From NCBI RefSeq assembly GCF_004114795.1, contig NZ_CP035311.1:372001-436000 (forward strand): a stretch of DNA of 64,000 nucleotides, given 5' to 3'. This DNA comes from Janthinobacterium sp. 17J80-10. Lineage in GTDB: Bacteria; Pseudomonadota; Gammaproteobacteria; Burkholderiales; Burkholderiaceae_D. The translations under genes and the position numbers were made by a program. Within the stretch, counting starts at the first letter, position 1; each line of letters starts with the position of its first letter. A model generated the notes under the pieces. It was not told where the DNA came from. It worked only from the letters and a program-made list of their open reading frames with translations, and ran no database searches. Of this stretch, positions 42,398-52,100 are shown piece after piece.

Positions 42398-43477
42398 ATG
42401 AAAAACAACCTGATTCGCCATATCAAAAATTCGACCCTCACCTCGGTGGCGATCGCTCTCGCCTTCACAGGCGGCGCCGCGCAGGCCCAGACTAAGCTCA
42501 CGGTGCAGGGGGGTGCTCCGGTGCCGACCTATTCCCTGCTCCCGTTGTATGTCGGACAGCAGCTTGGTTATTTCAAGGCCGAGGGCATCGACCTGGAAAT
42601 TCGCAATACTGCCAATGCCTCGACCGCCGTGCAACTGATGGCCGCCAATAATGCCGACATTGCCCTCGCGACGGTCGAGCCGTTGCTGCTCGGCCAGGAT
42701 AGCGGTGTAAAGGCCAAGGTATTCCTGCAAAACCACAAGACGCTGATGTACAGCATCGGTGTACCGAAGGGATCAAACATCACGACGCCGGCCAGCCTCA
42801 AGGGCGCGAAGATTGGCGTCAGCAACCTCGGCAGTGCCTCGCTCACCGTGGCCAAGTCGATATTGTTAAGTGCAGGCATTACGCCCACCGCTGATACCTT
42901 CGTGCCGGTTGGCGTGGGCGACCAGGCTCTCACAGCGCTGCGCAACGGCAACGTGCAGGCATTGGCAATGTGGGACGTGATGTACGCAGCGATGGAGCGC
43001 AACGGCCAGCAATTCACCTACTTCACCCATCCGACCCTTGGTACGTTCGGCAATCTGGCCTCGATGGCATCGGACACCACCATTGCCACCAAGCAGAAGG
43101 CTCTGTGCGGCTATGGGCGGGCGCTGGCAAAAGCCTCGCTGTTCGCCGCTGAAAATCCGGAAGCTGCGGTGGAACTGTATTGGGATTTTAATCCCGCCGC
43201 ACGTGTTCCAGCCAGCAAACCTGAAGAGATTAAAAAAGCAGTCGTCGAATTGAAGTACATCGCCGATATCTTCAACGTCGGCTTCGGCCCCGGCGAAAAA
43301 TATGGCGTGATCGATGAAAATAAATTCAAGCAATATGCCGAGCTGCTCTACAAGGACAAAGGCACACCGGAAAAAACCCCGGCGATCTCCGCTGTCGCCA
43401 CCATGGCGCTGAATAACTGCATCAATGAATTCGACCGTGCAGCGGTACGCAAGGCGGCCAAAGAGTGGAAAAACTGA
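42398..43477 (+). CDS. ABC transporter substrate-binding protein (NMT1/THI5-like)
   Basis: The 359-residue protein has a signal peptide ending near AQAQT and a periplasmic-binding fold with [20 protein letters not shown] near residue 45 and [14 protein letters not shown] near 130. Such proteins bind sulfonates, pyrimidines or aromatic acids. It completes the transporter and probably recognises the substrate of this operon. GGAG precedes the ATG. Confidence 0.9.
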   Translation: MKNNLIRHIKNSTLTSVAIALAFTGGAAQAQTKLTVQGGAPVPTYSLLPLYVGQQLGYFKAEGIDLEIRNTANASTAVQLMAANNADIALATVEPLLLGQDSGVKAKVFLQNHKTLMYSIGVPKGSNITTPASLKGAKIGVSNLGSASLTVAKSILLSAGITPTADTFVPVGVGDQALTALRNGNVQALAMWDVMYAAMERNGQQFTYFTHPTLGTFGNLASMASDTTIATKQKALCGYGRALAKASLFAAENPEAAVELYWDFNPAARVPASKPEEIKKAVVELKYIADIFNVGFGPGEKYGVIDENKFKQYAELLYKDKGTPEKTPAISAVATMALNNCINEFDRAAVRKAAKEWKN

Positions 43478-43493
43478 GCGCCAGGGGAACCAG

Positions 43494-44414
43494 ATGAAAA
43501 AAATTAAATGCGCCCTGATCGGTTCCGGCAACATCGGCACCGATCTGATCTACAAGCTGCAACGCAGCCCCTTGCTGGAACCGGTGTGGATGGTCGGCAT
43601 CGATGCCGATTCGGAGGGGCTCAAGCGTGCCCGCGAGATGGGCCTGAAGACCACCGCCGCAGGGCTCGACGGCCTGCTGCCGCATGTGCATGCAGACGGC
43701 ATCCAGATTGCTTTCGACGCCACTTCAGCCTACGTGCATGCCGATAATTCGCGCAAGCTCAATGCGCTGGGCGTGCTGATGATCGACCTGACGCCGGCGG
43801 CCATCGGCCCGCTGTGCGTTCCGCCGATCAACCTGCGCGAACATGCCGGCAAAGGGGAAATGAACGTCAACATGATTTCCTGCGCCGGGCAGGCGACGAT
43901 CCCGATGGTGTATGCGGTCTCCAGCATTCAACCGGTGAGCTACGGTGAAATCATCGCCAGCCTGTCGTCGAAATCGGTCGGCCCCGGCACGCGCAAGAAC
44001 CTCGACGAGTTCACTTACACCACGTCGGATGCGATTGAAAGAATCGGCGGCGCCAGGCTCGGCAAGGCAATGGCGATCATTAATCCGGCGGAACCGCCGA
44101 TGGTCATGCGTAACACGATCTATTGCGAGACCGATACGCTGCCCGATCAGGAAGCCATCACAAAGTCCGTGAAAGCCATGATCCTCGAGGTGCAGAAATA
44201 TGTGCCGGGTTACCGGCTGGTGAATGGTCCGGTGTTCGACGGCCACCAGGTCTCGATTTACATGGAAGTGACGGGGCTGGGCGATTTCCTGCCGACCTAT
44301 GCGGGCAACCTCGACATCATGACGGCTGCCGCCACGCGCACCGCTGAAATGTTTGCCGAAGAAATCAACGCCGGGCGTTTCAAAGCCCAACCGAAAACTA
44401 TGGAGCCAGCATGA
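43494..44414 (+). CDS. Acetaldehyde dehydrogenase (acetylating)
   Basis: The 306-residue protein begins [18 protein letters not shown] with a Rossmann motif; the frame runs upstream into the binding-protein gene but GGGGAA precedes this ATG. The catalytic Cys is in [13 protein letters not shown] near residue 129 and [13 protein letters not shown] is near the end. It oxidises acetaldehyde to acetyl-CoA with NAD and CoA, and in the family forms a channelling complex with the aldolase. Its stop overlaps the aldolase start by four bases, as for DmpF/DmpG. Confidence 0.94.
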   Translation: MKKIKCALIGSGNIGTDLIYKLQRSPLLEPVWMVGIDADSEGLKRAREMGLKTTAAGLDGLLPHVHADGIQIAFDATSAYVHADNSRKLNALGVLMIDLTPAAIGPLCVPPINLREHAGKGEMNVNMISCAGQATIPMVYAVSSIQPVSYGEIIASLSSKSVGPGTRKNLDEFTYTTSDAIERIGGARLGKAMAIINPAEPPMVMRNTIYCETDTLPDQEAITKSVKAMILEVQKYVPGYRLVNGPVFDGHQVSIYMEVTGLGDFLPTYAGNLDIMTAAATRTAEMFAEEINAGRFKAQPKTMEPA

Positions 44415-45448
44415 TGTCACTCAAGGGAAGAAAGGTCATGTTGCATGACATGTGCCTGCGCGACGGCATGCATGCCAAACGTCATCAGATGACGCTGGAT
44501 GAAATGGTGCGCGTGGCAACCGCGCTGGATGATGCCGGCGTGCCGCTGATCCAGGTCACGCATGGCGACGGCCTGGGTGGGGCGTCGCTCAACTACGGCC
44601 GCCCGCGCCATAGCAACGAGGAATACCTGAACGCGGTCATCCCCAAGCTCAAGCGCGCCAAGGTGTCCGTCCTGCTGGTGCCGGGTCTGGGCACCATGGA
44701 CCAGTTGCGTTCGGCGCGGGAATGCGGCGTGCACAGCGTCCATGTGGCGACCCATTGCACCGAAGCCGACGTCGCCGAGCAGCACATCGCCTACGCCCGC
44801 GGAATGGGCATGGACACCACCGGGTTCCTGATGATGTCGCACCTGAATTCGCCGGAAGGGCTGCTCAAGCAGGGCTTGCTGATGGAATCCTATGGCGCCA
44901 ACTGCATTTACGTGACCGACTCGGCCGGCTACATGCTGCCGGACGACGTACGCGCCCGCATTGCGCTGCTGCGCAATGCGCTGGACCCAAAGACGCAACT
45001 GGGCTTCCATGGCCACCATAACCTCGGCATGGGCATCGCCAATTCCATCGCGGCTATCGAAGCCGGCGCCAACCGTATCGATGGCTCGGTCGGCGGCCTT
45101 GGCGCCGGCGCCGGCAATACGCCACTGGAAGTGTTCGCCGCCGTGTGCGAACGCATGGGCATTCATACCGGCGTTGACCTGTTCAAGATGATGGATGTGG
45201 CAGAAGACGTGATCCTGCCGCTGATGGACCAGCTGGTGCGGGTTGACCGCGAGTCGCTGACCATCGGTTATGCCGGGGTGTATTCGACCTTCCTGTTGTT
45301 CGCGCGCCGCGCTGCAGCCAAATACGGCGTGTCAGCGCGTGAAATCCTGATCGAACTTGGCAAGAAAAAGCTGATCGGCGGCCAGGAAGACATGATCGAA
45401 GACACCGCGATGACCATGGCCAAGGAACGCGGCCTGCTGCCGAGCTGA
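44411..45448 (+). CDS. 4-hydroxy-2-oxovalerate aldolase
   Basis: The 345-residue protein has the DmpG/BphI features: [16 protein letters not shown] near residue 12 (metal-binding Asp), [15 protein letters not shown] near 198 (metal-binding His pair) and [16 protein letters not shown] near 227. It cleaves 4-hydroxy-2-oxovalerate to pyruvate and acetaldehyde, which the preceding dehydrogenase takes over. It overlaps that gene by four bases. Confidence 0.95.
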   Translation: MMSLKGRKVMLHDMCLRDGMHAKRHQMTLDEMVRVATALDDAGVPLIQVTHGDGLGGASLNYGRPRHSNEEYLNAVIPKLKRAKVSVLLVPGLGTMDQLRSARECGVHSVHVATHCTEADVAEQHIAYARGMGMDTTGFLMMSHLNSPEGLLKQGLLMESYGANCIYVTDSAGYMLPDDVRARIALLRNALDPKTQLGFHGHHNLGMGIANSIAAIEAGANRIDGSVGGLGAGAGNTPLEVFAAVCERMGIHTGVDLFKMMDVAEDVILPLMDQLVRVDRESLTIGYAGVYSTFLLFARRAAAKYGVSAREILIELGKKKLIGGQEDMIEDTAMTMAKERGLLPS

Positions 45449-45463
45449 GCGATTTTTTGGGAA

Positions 45464-46225
45464 ATGGCCATGAAAAATTATAAAGAGCTGGCAGTCGTCG
45501 TCGGCGCGACCGGATCGTTCGGCACGGAGATCGTCGCCGCGCTGACTGCCGCAGGACTTGGCGTGGTTGCCGTGGCGAGGACAGAAACTTCGCTGGCCTC
45601 GTTGCAGGAACGCTTTCCCGATCTGATTCCGTGCGCGGCCGACATTGCTAACGACAGTTCGATCGAGAAGATCCGTACCGTGCTGGACCGGCCGGTACGG
45701 ATGGTTGTGCATGGCCCCGGCGTGGCGGTCGCCGGCGGCATCCTGGCGGCACCGACCTCGGCGGTGGTCGATTCGGTCAACATCAAGGTAGGCGGCATGT
45801 TGCGCCTGGCGCGCGCCGTGGATGCACGGCTGGCGCCGCATTCACGGCTGGTCGCCATTGGCGGCCACTATGGCCTGGAGCCGACCGCCTATGCGGCGGC
45901 GGCTGGCATTGCCAATGCCGCCCTGATCAACCTGATGCGCCAGTTAAGCCTGGCCTACGGCGAACGCGGCGTGACGGCCCATCTGATCGCGCCCGGCCCG
46001 GCCGATACCGAACGCCTGCATCGCGTCGCCGCTGACCGCGCCGCCAGCCGTGGCATCAGCGTCGAGCAGGTATTGACCGAGATGAAGGCAGAATCCTCCA
46101 TCAAGGCATTCACCACGCCGAAGCAGGTCGCCTGGGCAGTCGCCACACTGCTGGCGGAAGAAGCAGACTCAATGACCGGTTCCACCCTCATGCTCGATTC
46201 CGGACGCCGGCGCGGCCTGCCTTGA
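45464..46225 (+). CDS. SDR-fold protein lacking the catalytic Ser and Lys
   Basis: The 253-residue protein has an SDR Rossmann motif (VVVGATGSFGTEIV near residue 10) and an SDR ending (SMTGSTLMLDSGRRRG). The active-site strand reads VAIGGHYG where classical SDRs carry Ser, and the helix reads AYAAAAGIANAAL where YxxxK is expected, so Ser and Lys are both missing and only the Tyr remains. It may be catalytically dead, or an atypical enzyme. The Met at 45470 is an alternative start. Confidence 0.78.
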   Translation: MAMKNYKELAVVVGATGSFGTEIVAALTAAGLGVVAVARTETSLASLQERFPDLIPCAADIANDSSIEKIRTVLDRPVRMVVHGPGVAVAGGILAAPTSAVVDSVNIKVGGMLRLARAVDARLAPHSRLVAIGGHYGLEPTAYAAAAGIANAALINLMRQLSLAYGERGVTAHLIAPGPADTERLHRVAADRAASRGISVEQVLTEMKAESSIKAFTTPKQVAWAVATLLAEEADSMTGSTLMLDSGRRRGLP

Positions 46226-46250
46226 ATCGCGAAAAAAACGGAGACATTTC

Positions 46251-46670
46251 ATGCCAGTCATTAATTTTCATATTGTCGAAGACAAGTACACACAAGGCCA
46301 GCTGGAATGCCTGCTGCTGGAGTCGAGCAAGCTCTACGCGGAAGTTCTGAATGCGCCGATGGAGCGGGTGCGTGCTTTCGTCACGCTGCACAAGAAATCG
46401 CTGTTCGCCGTCGCAGGAAAAATGGTTTCCTCCGGCCAGGCCGATGCGCCCTATTTCAGCTTCATCGTACTGGAAGGTCGTCCGCTTGAAGAACGTCATC
46501 GGCTGCTGACCGGCTTCACCGAGTTGGTCGTCGATATCCTGGGCGCCAGGCGTGAACTGGTGCGTGGCGGCTGCACACCGATTCATCCGGAAAACTGGTG
46601 CATTGGCGGCGCACCTGCCAGCGTGGTGCGCAAAACTGAAATACGTGCTCGCGACCAGAGCGTGTCCTGA
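46251..46670 (+). CDS. Tautomerase-superfamily protein, longer than 4-oxalocrotonate tautomerase
   Basis: The 139-residue product begins MPVINFHIVE, so after removal of Met it exposes the catalytic Pro1 of the tautomerase superfamily. At 138 residues it is about twice the length of classical 4-oxalocrotonate tautomerase (about 62), matching the MSAD/cis-CaaD branch or a fused tautomerase. In the operon it would ketonise 2-hydroxymuconate (4-oxalocrotonate) ahead of the decarboxylase. GGAGA precedes the ATG. Confidence 0.75.
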   Translation: MPVINFHIVEDKYTQGQLECLLLESSKLYAEVLNAPMERVRAFVTLHKKSLFAVAGKMVSSGQADAPYFSFIVLEGRPLEERHRLLTGFTELVVDILGARRELVRGGCTPIHPENWCIGGAPASVVRKTEIRARDQSVS

Positions 46671-46709
46671 GCCGGCATTTCCTTTTCCTAAATAACGATT
46701 TTAAAGATC

Positions 46710-47507
46710 ATGGATACCAAAAAAATAGAACAGTACGGAGACGAGCTGTACATGGCCTTCTTGCGCCAGACGACAGTTCCGCCGCTGCTGGAACGTGAGC
46801 CCGATATCACGATAGAAGATGCTTACAAAATCCAGAAGCGCATGGTGGATCGCCGGGTCGCGGCGGGCGAGAAAATCGTCGGCAAGAAAATCGGCGTCAC
46901 CAGCAAAGCGGTGCAGGATTTTCTTGGTGTATTCCAGCCCGACTTCGGTCAGCTCACCTCGGGCATGATTTATCAGGAAGGTGACACCATCGATCTTGGT
47001 AACCTCATTCAGCCCAAAGCGGAGGCCGAACTGGCATTCGTGTTGAAGGAAGACTTGAAAGGGCCGGGCATCACCGCGATGGACGTGATCCGCGCGACCG
47101 ATTATGTGGTGCCTTGCTTCGAGATCGTCGATTCGCGCATCAAGGACTGGAACATCAAGATTCAGGACACCGTTGCGGACAATGCGTCTTGTGGCGTCTA
47201 CGTCCTGGGTAAGACGAGGGGTGATCCACGGGTACTGGATATCACCATGGCTGGCATGGTGCTGGAAAAAAATGGCGAACTGTTTTCCACCGGTGTCGGT
47301 GCTGCCGTGCAGGGCTCCCCGGCCAATGCGGTTGCCTGGCTGGCCAATACGCTGGGCGCGTTGGGGATTCCATTCAAGGCGGGTGAAGTGATCCTCTCCG
47401 GTTCACAGTCTGCGCTGGTACCTGTCGTCGACGGCGACGAACTCGTATGCACCGTCGGCGGCCTCGGCAGCTGCCATGTCAAATTTGCAGGAAGGAGCGC
47501 AGCATGA
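46710..47507 (+). CDS. 2-oxopent-4-enoate hydratase / 4-oxalocrotonate decarboxylase family, hydratase-like
   Basis: The 265-residue protein belongs to the DmpE/DmpH/MhpD family: KIVGKKIGVTSKAVQ near residue 55, PKAEAELAFVL near 102 (metal-binding Glu pair) and ATDYVVPCFEIVDSRI near 130. The GKKIGVTSKAVQDFLGV form fits the hydratase member. It adds water to 2-oxopent-4-enoate, giving the aldolase substrate. It overlaps the start of the decarboxylase gene by four bases (ATG at 47504). Confidence 0.88.
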   Translation: MDTKKIEQYGDELYMAFLRQTTVPPLLEREPDITIEDAYKIQKRMVDRRVAAGEKIVGKKIGVTSKAVQDFLGVFQPDFGQLTSGMIYQEGDTIDLGNLIQPKAEAELAFVLKEDLKGPGITAMDVIRATDYVVPCFEIVDSRIKDWNIKIQDTVADNASCGVYVLGKTRGDPRVLDITMAGMVLEKNGELFSTGVGAAVQGSPANAVAWLANTLGALGIPFKAGEVILSGSQSALVPVVDGDELVCTVGGLGSCHVKFAGRSAA

Positions 47508-48301
47508 GTACCCCTACATTATCTCGCGAAGAAGTTGTTCGTTTGACCGAGCGCGTTGAAGGCGCGCAAATTCGCGCTTATGAAATTCCCAAGCTGACCG
47601 AGGAATATCCGGGCATGAACATCGCCGATGGCTATGCGGTGCAAAAGGAATTGCGTCAGCGTTCGATTGCGCGTGGAAATCGCCTGATCGGCTGGAAGGT
47701 CGGCCTGACTTCCAAAGCCAAGATGGTCCAGATGGGCATCCATGAACCGAGCATCGGCTTTCTGATGAATGACATGGCCTGTCCGGAGAATTCAGCGATC
47801 GACATCTCGAAACTGGTGCATCCGCGCGTCGAATGCGAAGTTGCATTTGTGACGAAAAAGGACTTGCAGGGTCCGAACTGCACTAAAGAACAGGTGCTCG
47901 ATGCGACCGACTTCGTGCTGCCGGCGATCGAAGTCATCGACTCGCGCTTCAAGGCCTTCAAGTTCGACCTGCCCAGCGTAATTGCCGATAACGGCTCCAG
48001 CGCCCGGGTTGTCAGCGGTGGCCGGGCGCGTTATCCCCAGGATGTCGATTTGCGTACGCTGGGCGCAGTGATGGAAAAGAACGGCGAGATTGTTTCACTC
48101 GGGGCTTCTGCCGCGGTGCTCGGTCATCCTGCAGAAGCCATCGCTTGCCTTGTCAATATCCTCAGTACCCAGGGCGAGACCCTGCCGGCAGGTAGTTTTG
48201 TGATGAGCGGCGGCATTACCGAAGCGATTCACGTGAAAGCCGGCGACAGCATCATCGCGCGATTCCAGGAGCTGGGCAGTGTGTCGGTGCGTTTTGTCTA
48301 A
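47504..48301 (+). CDS. 2-oxo-3-hexenedioate (4-oxalocrotonate) decarboxylase
   Basis: The 265-residue protein is a homologue of the previous gene, with LIGWKVGLTSKAKMVQMGI near residue 62, HPRVECEVAFVTKKDL near 106 and ATDFVLPAIEVIDSRF near 135. The GWKVGLTSKAKM form is that of DmpH/XylI decarboxylases, which act as a complex with the hydratase. AGGAG precedes the ATG at 47504, inside the 3' end of the hydratase gene; a longer frame starts at 47447 but is less likely. Confidence 0.88.
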   Translation: MSTPTLSREEVVRLTERVEGAQIRAYEIPKLTEEYPGMNIADGYAVQKELRQRSIARGNRLIGWKVGLTSKAKMVQMGIHEPSIGFLMNDMACPENSAIDISKLVHPRVECEVAFVTKKDLQGPNCTKEQVLDATDFVLPAIEVIDSRFKAFKFDLPSVIADNGSSARVVSGGRARYPQDVDLRTLGAVMEKNGEIVSLGASAAVLGHPAEAIACLVNILSTQGETLPAGSFVMSGGITEAIHVKAGDSIIARFQELGSVSVRFV

Positions 48302-48313
48302 AGGCGGATATCC

Positions 48314-49036
48314 ATGAAAGTCCTGATCGTCTTTGCGCATAACGAAGAAAAGTCTTTCAACACCGCCATGAAAAACCTGGCGGTGGAGCGCCTGCGCAGC
48401 AATGGTCATGAAGTCATCGTCTCCGATTTGTATGCGATGAAGTTCAAGGCGGTCGCGGATGGCGACGATTTCCTTGAACGCGCCAACCCCGAGTACCTGG
48501 TGTACGCCATGGAACAGCGCCTCGCCTATAAAAACGGCACGCTGGCGCCGGACATCATGGCTGAACTGGAAAAGGTGAAATGGGCTGACCTGATCATCTT
48601 TAACTTTCCGATTTACTGGTATTCAATGCCGGCGATCATGAAAGGCTGGGTCGATCGCGTGCTGGTGTCCGGCTACTGCTATGGTGGGATGCGGTTCTAT
48701 GACCGGGGCGGGCTGGCGGGGAAGAAAGCGCTGGTGGCGACCAGCCTGGGCGGGCAGCCACATATGTTCCAAAAGGGCAGTATTCACGGCGAGCTTGAGC
48801 TGATGCTGAAGCCCATTTTGCAGGGCACGCTCGCCTATACGGGTTTGGCTGTGCTGCCGCCGTTTGTGGCGTTTCATGTACCGTATGTTTCGGCTGAGGC
48901 GCGCGCCCGATATCTGGATGACTATACAGCGCGCTTGGATGCGCTGGCGTTAGCTGAGGCGCTGCGGTTTCCCAGCATGGATGACTTCGATGAGAAATTG
49001 CATCCCAGGGCGGCGATGTCTGCTGCGACCGGTTAA
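48314..49036 (+). CDS. Flavodoxin-fold NAD(P)H quinone reductase-like protein
   Basis: The 240-residue protein has the flavodoxin_2/NQO fold: MKVLIVFAHNEEKSFNTAM at the start, IFNFPIYWYSMPAIMKGWVDR near residue 96 (FMN/FAD-binding region) and ALVATSLGGQPHMFQKG near 145. Members reduce quinones, azo or nitro groups with NAD(P)H. As the last gene of the operon it may reduce a quinone-type starting compound or protect against quinone side products. Confidence 0.85.
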   Translation: MKVLIVFAHNEEKSFNTAMKNLAVERLRSNGHEVIVSDLYAMKFKAVADGDDFLERANPEYLVYAMEQRLAYKNGTLAPDIMAELEKVKWADLIIFNFPIYWYSMPAIMKGWVDRVLVSGYCYGGMRFYDRGGLAGKKALVATSLGGQPHMFQKGSIHGELELMLKPILQGTLAYTGLAVLPPFVAFHVPYVSAEARARYLDDYTARLDALALAEALRFPSMDDFDEKLHPRAAMSAATG

Positions 49037-49113
49037 AACAGAATTTGCGTTTCCTTTGACGGTTGAAAGCCCGGCGGTCCACCTGAAACCGGGCAGTGTG
49101 GCGGTATCGTTCG

Positions 49114-49581
49114 TTACAGGAAGCGGTCGAGGATCTTGCGGCTGTGGCGGTCCAGCGCCGGCAAGTCGCGCACCAGGAAGTGGATGCCGTGGCTGTCGGA
49201 AATCAGCAGCGCATTGCCGCCGATGCGGCGGATATCTTCTTCGCCGCGCAGCACGAAGCTGGTTGGCCCGCGGTCAGTGGCCACGGTCCAGGTGCAGGGC
49301 GTGGCAAAACTGCTGACGGATTCGATCCGGGCGATCTCGGGCATGAATTCGCGCCCGCCCAGTTCTTCCTCGATCAGCGCCCGGGCCGCTTGCGGCAGGT
49401 CGGCCAGGCGCTCGATCCATGCCACTTCGGCGCCGTCGGCATTGACCAGGGCGATGCCATTGTCCGGCGCCTGGATGGGAAAGGCGCGCACCGGCGTCAC
49501 GCCTTCGTGGGTGACGCCGCCGCTGGTCAGCACCAGGCGGCCGAAAGGATTGCGGACGAGTTCGAAACTGGTATTGGTCAT
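49114..49581 (-). CDS. DUF1854 protein associated with cyanophycin metabolism
   Basis: The 155-residue protein begins MTNTSFELVRNPFGRLVLT; the frame extends 12 codons upstream into the ABC gene, but this ATG fits the family. NPFGRLVL, VRAFPIQAPDNGIALVNADG and ARIESVSSFATPCTWTV are typical of DUF1854 proteins found next to cyanophycin genes. It ends just before the end of the quinone-reductase gene on the other strand. The biochemical role is unknown; its upstream neighbour is the ABC transporter, four bp away. Confidence 0.82.
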   Translation of the reverse strand: MTNTSFELVRNPFGRLVLTSGGVTHEGVTPVRAFPIQAPDNGIALVNADGAEVAWIERLADLPQAARALIEEELGGREFMPEIARIESVSSFATPCTWTVATDRGPTSFVLRGEEDIRRIGGNALLISDSHGIHFLVRDLPALDRHSRKILDRFL

Positions 49582-49585
49582 TGCT

Positions 49586-51850
49586 TCATTCTCCCTGCAG
49601 CGCCATCTCGGCGGCATTCCTGGCTTGCGCCTGGTACAGGCGGTAATACGCTCCCTCTTGCGCCATCAATGCATCGTGCGCGCCCTCTTCGACCACCTGG
49701 CCGCGGTCCAGCACCACCAGGCGGTCGGCGCGCTGCAGCGTCGACAGGCGGTGTGCAATGGCGATCGTGGTGCGGCCCTGCACCAGGTTGTCGAGCGCCT
49801 TCTGGATTTCTTTCTCGGTTTCGGAATCGACCGAGGACGTCGCCTCGTCCAGGATCAGGATGCGCGGGTTGATCAGCAGCGCGCGGGCAATCGAGATGCG
49901 CTGGCGCTCGCCGCCGGACAGGCCCTGGCCGCGTTCGCCCACCATCGAGTCGTAGCCCTGCGGCAGGCGCAGGATGAATTCGTGCGCATGCGCCGCGCGC
50001 GCCGCCGCCATGATCTCGGCGCGGGTGGCGTCAGGCTTGCCATAGGCGATGTTCTCCGCAATCGTGCCGAAAAACAGGAAAGGCTCCTGCAGCACCAGGC
50101 CGATGTTGCGCCGGTAATCGGCCAGCGCGTAGGAGCGGATATCGACGCCGTCAACCTTGATGGCGCCTTCGGCTACATCGTAGAAGCGGCAGATCAGGTT
50201 GACCAGGGTGCTCTTGCCCGAGCCGCTGTGGCCGACTAGGCCGACCATTTCGCCCGGTTTGATATTTAGGCTGATGCCGCGGTTGACGGCGCGGTTGCCA
50301 TAGCGGAAACCCACATCGACGATCTCGATGCCGCCCTTGACCTCCTTTAGCGGCACCGGGTTGGCCGGCTCCGGCACGCTCGAGACGTGGTCAAGGATAT
50401 CGAAGATCCGCTTGGCGGCCGAAGCCGACTTTTGCGTCACCGAGACGATCCGGCTCATCGAGTCCAGCCGCCCATAAAAGCGGCTGATGTAGGCGATGAA
50501 GGCCGTCAGCACGCCCACGGTGATTTCGCCCTTCGACACCTGCCAGATGCCAAAGCCCCATACCACCAGCAAGCCCAGTTCGGTCAGGAGCGACACCGTC
50601 GGTGAAAACAGCGACCAGGTCTTGTTCAGGCGGTCATTCACCGCCAGGTTTTGCTTGTTGGCTTCGCGGAAGCGGTCGGCTTCGCGCTTTTCCTGGGCAA
50701 AGGCCTTGACCACGCGGATGCCGGGAATGGTATCGGCTAGCACATTGGTCACCTCGCCCCAGACCCGGTCGATTTTCTCGAAGCCGGTGCGCAGCTTGTC
50801 GCGCACCACGTGGATCATCCAGGCGATGATCGGCAGCGGCAAGAGCGTCACCAGCGCCAGCCAGGGGTTGATCGAGAACAGGATGGTCGCCGTCATCACG
50901 ATCATCAGGACGTCTGTCGCAAAGTCGAGCAGGTGCAGCGACAGAAACACGCAGATACGGTCGCTTTCGGAACCGATGCGCGACATCAGGTCGCCGGTAC
51001 GCTTGCCCCCGAAGTATTCGAGCGACAGCCGCAGCAGGTGTTCATAAGTGGTAGTGCGCAGGTCGGCGCCGATGCGCTCGGACACCAGCGCCAGGATATA
51101 GGTCTTGGCCCAGGACAGGCCCCAGGCCAGGATCGCCGCGCCGAACAGCCCGGACAGATAGAGCGCCACCAGCGACGGATCGATTTTCTGGCCATTCTGA
51201 TATGGAATCAGGATGTCGTCCATCAGCGGAATTGTCAGGTAGGGCGGCACCATCGACGCGGCGGTGCCCAGCATCGTGAGGATGAAGCCGGCCAGCAGCT
51301 GGCCCTTGTAGGGACGGGCGAAGCGCCACAGGCGCAACAGCGTCCAGGTCGAAGGCGGCGTGTGGATGACCCGGGTGCAGACCGTGCAGACATCCTGGTC
51401 CGGTTCCAGCGGCGCCTTGCAGCTTGGGCAAAAGTCGCCTTCCGGTTCGGCTGCCGGCGCACCGGAGACGTGGCTGGCCTGCAGCAGGTCGAACTGGTCG
51501 ATCAGCCGGATCGCCTGCAGGTTTTGCCCGAGCGTGAAGCGCCAGCTGGCCAGGAGGCCGTCGCCGTCGACCAGTTCCAGGTGGCCCACGCCGGCATGGT
51601 CATGATGCTGCAATGCCAAGCCAGCCTGGAACGGCCAGCTGCTCCAGCCGGTTTCGCCGGGCGCCTGGGTCAAGAGGCGGCGCTCGGTTAAGGCCAGCAA
51701 GCCTTTTTTGAAGTGCAGCCGCCGATCGAGGTCAACCTGAACCCAGGCCAGCACGTTCTCTCCGGGAGCAAGCTGAGTTGCTACCGAGGTGCGCCATTCG
51801 AGCGGAAGGTCGTTACGGGAAAGATCGGATACGGGAGATGGGCTTGTCAT
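49586..51850 (-). CDS. ABC exporter with N-terminal PH-like and zinc-ribbon domains (cyanophycin-associated)
   Basis: The 754-residue protein has a soluble N-terminal part (about 1-130, with ENVLAWVQVDLDRRLHFKKG) resembling a bacterial PH domain, a CPSCKAPLEPDQDVCTVC zinc ribbon near residue 141, a six-helix type I exporter domain (about 180-470) and an ATPase with Walker A GHSGSGKST near 545, signature LSGGERQR near 645 and Walker B ILILDEATSSVDSE near 668. It is the known cyanophycin-locus ABC transporter; its transported substrate is not established. It diverges from the synthetase genes. Confidence 0.88.
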   Translation of the reverse strand: MTSPSPVSDLSRNDLPLEWRTSVATQLAPGENVLAWVQVDLDRRLHFKKGLLALTERRLLTQAPGETGWSSWPFQAGLALQHHDHAGVGHLELVDGDGLLASWRFTLGQNLQAIRLIDQFDLLQASHVSGAPAAEPEGDFCPSCKAPLEPDQDVCTVCTRVIHTPPSTWTLLRLWRFARPYKGQLLAGFILTMLGTAASMVPPYLTIPLMDDILIPYQNGQKIDPSLVALYLSGLFGAAILAWGLSWAKTYILALVSERIGADLRTTTYEHLLRLSLEYFGGKRTGDLMSRIGSESDRICVFLSLHLLDFATDVLMIVMTATILFSINPWLALVTLLPLPIIAWMIHVVRDKLRTGFEKIDRVWGEVTNVLADTIPGIRVVKAFAQEKREADRFREANKQNLAVNDRLNKTWSLFSPTVSLLTELGLLVVWGFGIWQVSKGEITVGVLTAFIAYISRFYGRLDSMSRIVSVTQKSASAAKRIFDILDHVSSVPEPANPVPLKEVKGGIEIVDVGFRYGNRAVNRGISLNIKPGEMVGLVGHSGSGKSTLVNLICRFYDVAEGAIKVDGVDIRSYALADYRRNIGLVLQEPFLFFGTIAENIAYGKPDATRAEIMAAARAAHAHEFILRLPQGYDSMVGERGQGLSGGERQRISIARALLINPRILILDEATSSVDSETEKEIQKALDNLVQGRTTIAIAHRLSTLQRADRLVVLDRGQVVEEGAHDALMAQEGAYYRLYQAQARNAAEMALQGE

Positions 51851-52100
51851 TCTGGAATTGCTTTGAGTGTCTACCGGCGTTGGCCAGGGCGATCATGGAA
51901 AAACGGCAAGGGCCGGCACACGTCCGGACAGCACTATAAACGGATGAGACGCGAACCGGTTGAACCGAACGGCAAATATTTATCTCGGCACCCAGGCATG
52001 TTTTTTTGCCAATATGCGTGCCAGGGTTTTATCCCGGTTTCGTTACCAATCAACAAATCAGCAAAATTTTTTACTTGTAGCTTAAGCGAAACTTAAAGAA

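Noticed and set aside
49067-49095. GCCCGG / CCGGGC stem after the quinone-reductase gene as a terminator
   Set aside because: Only six base pairs, a long loop and no T run.
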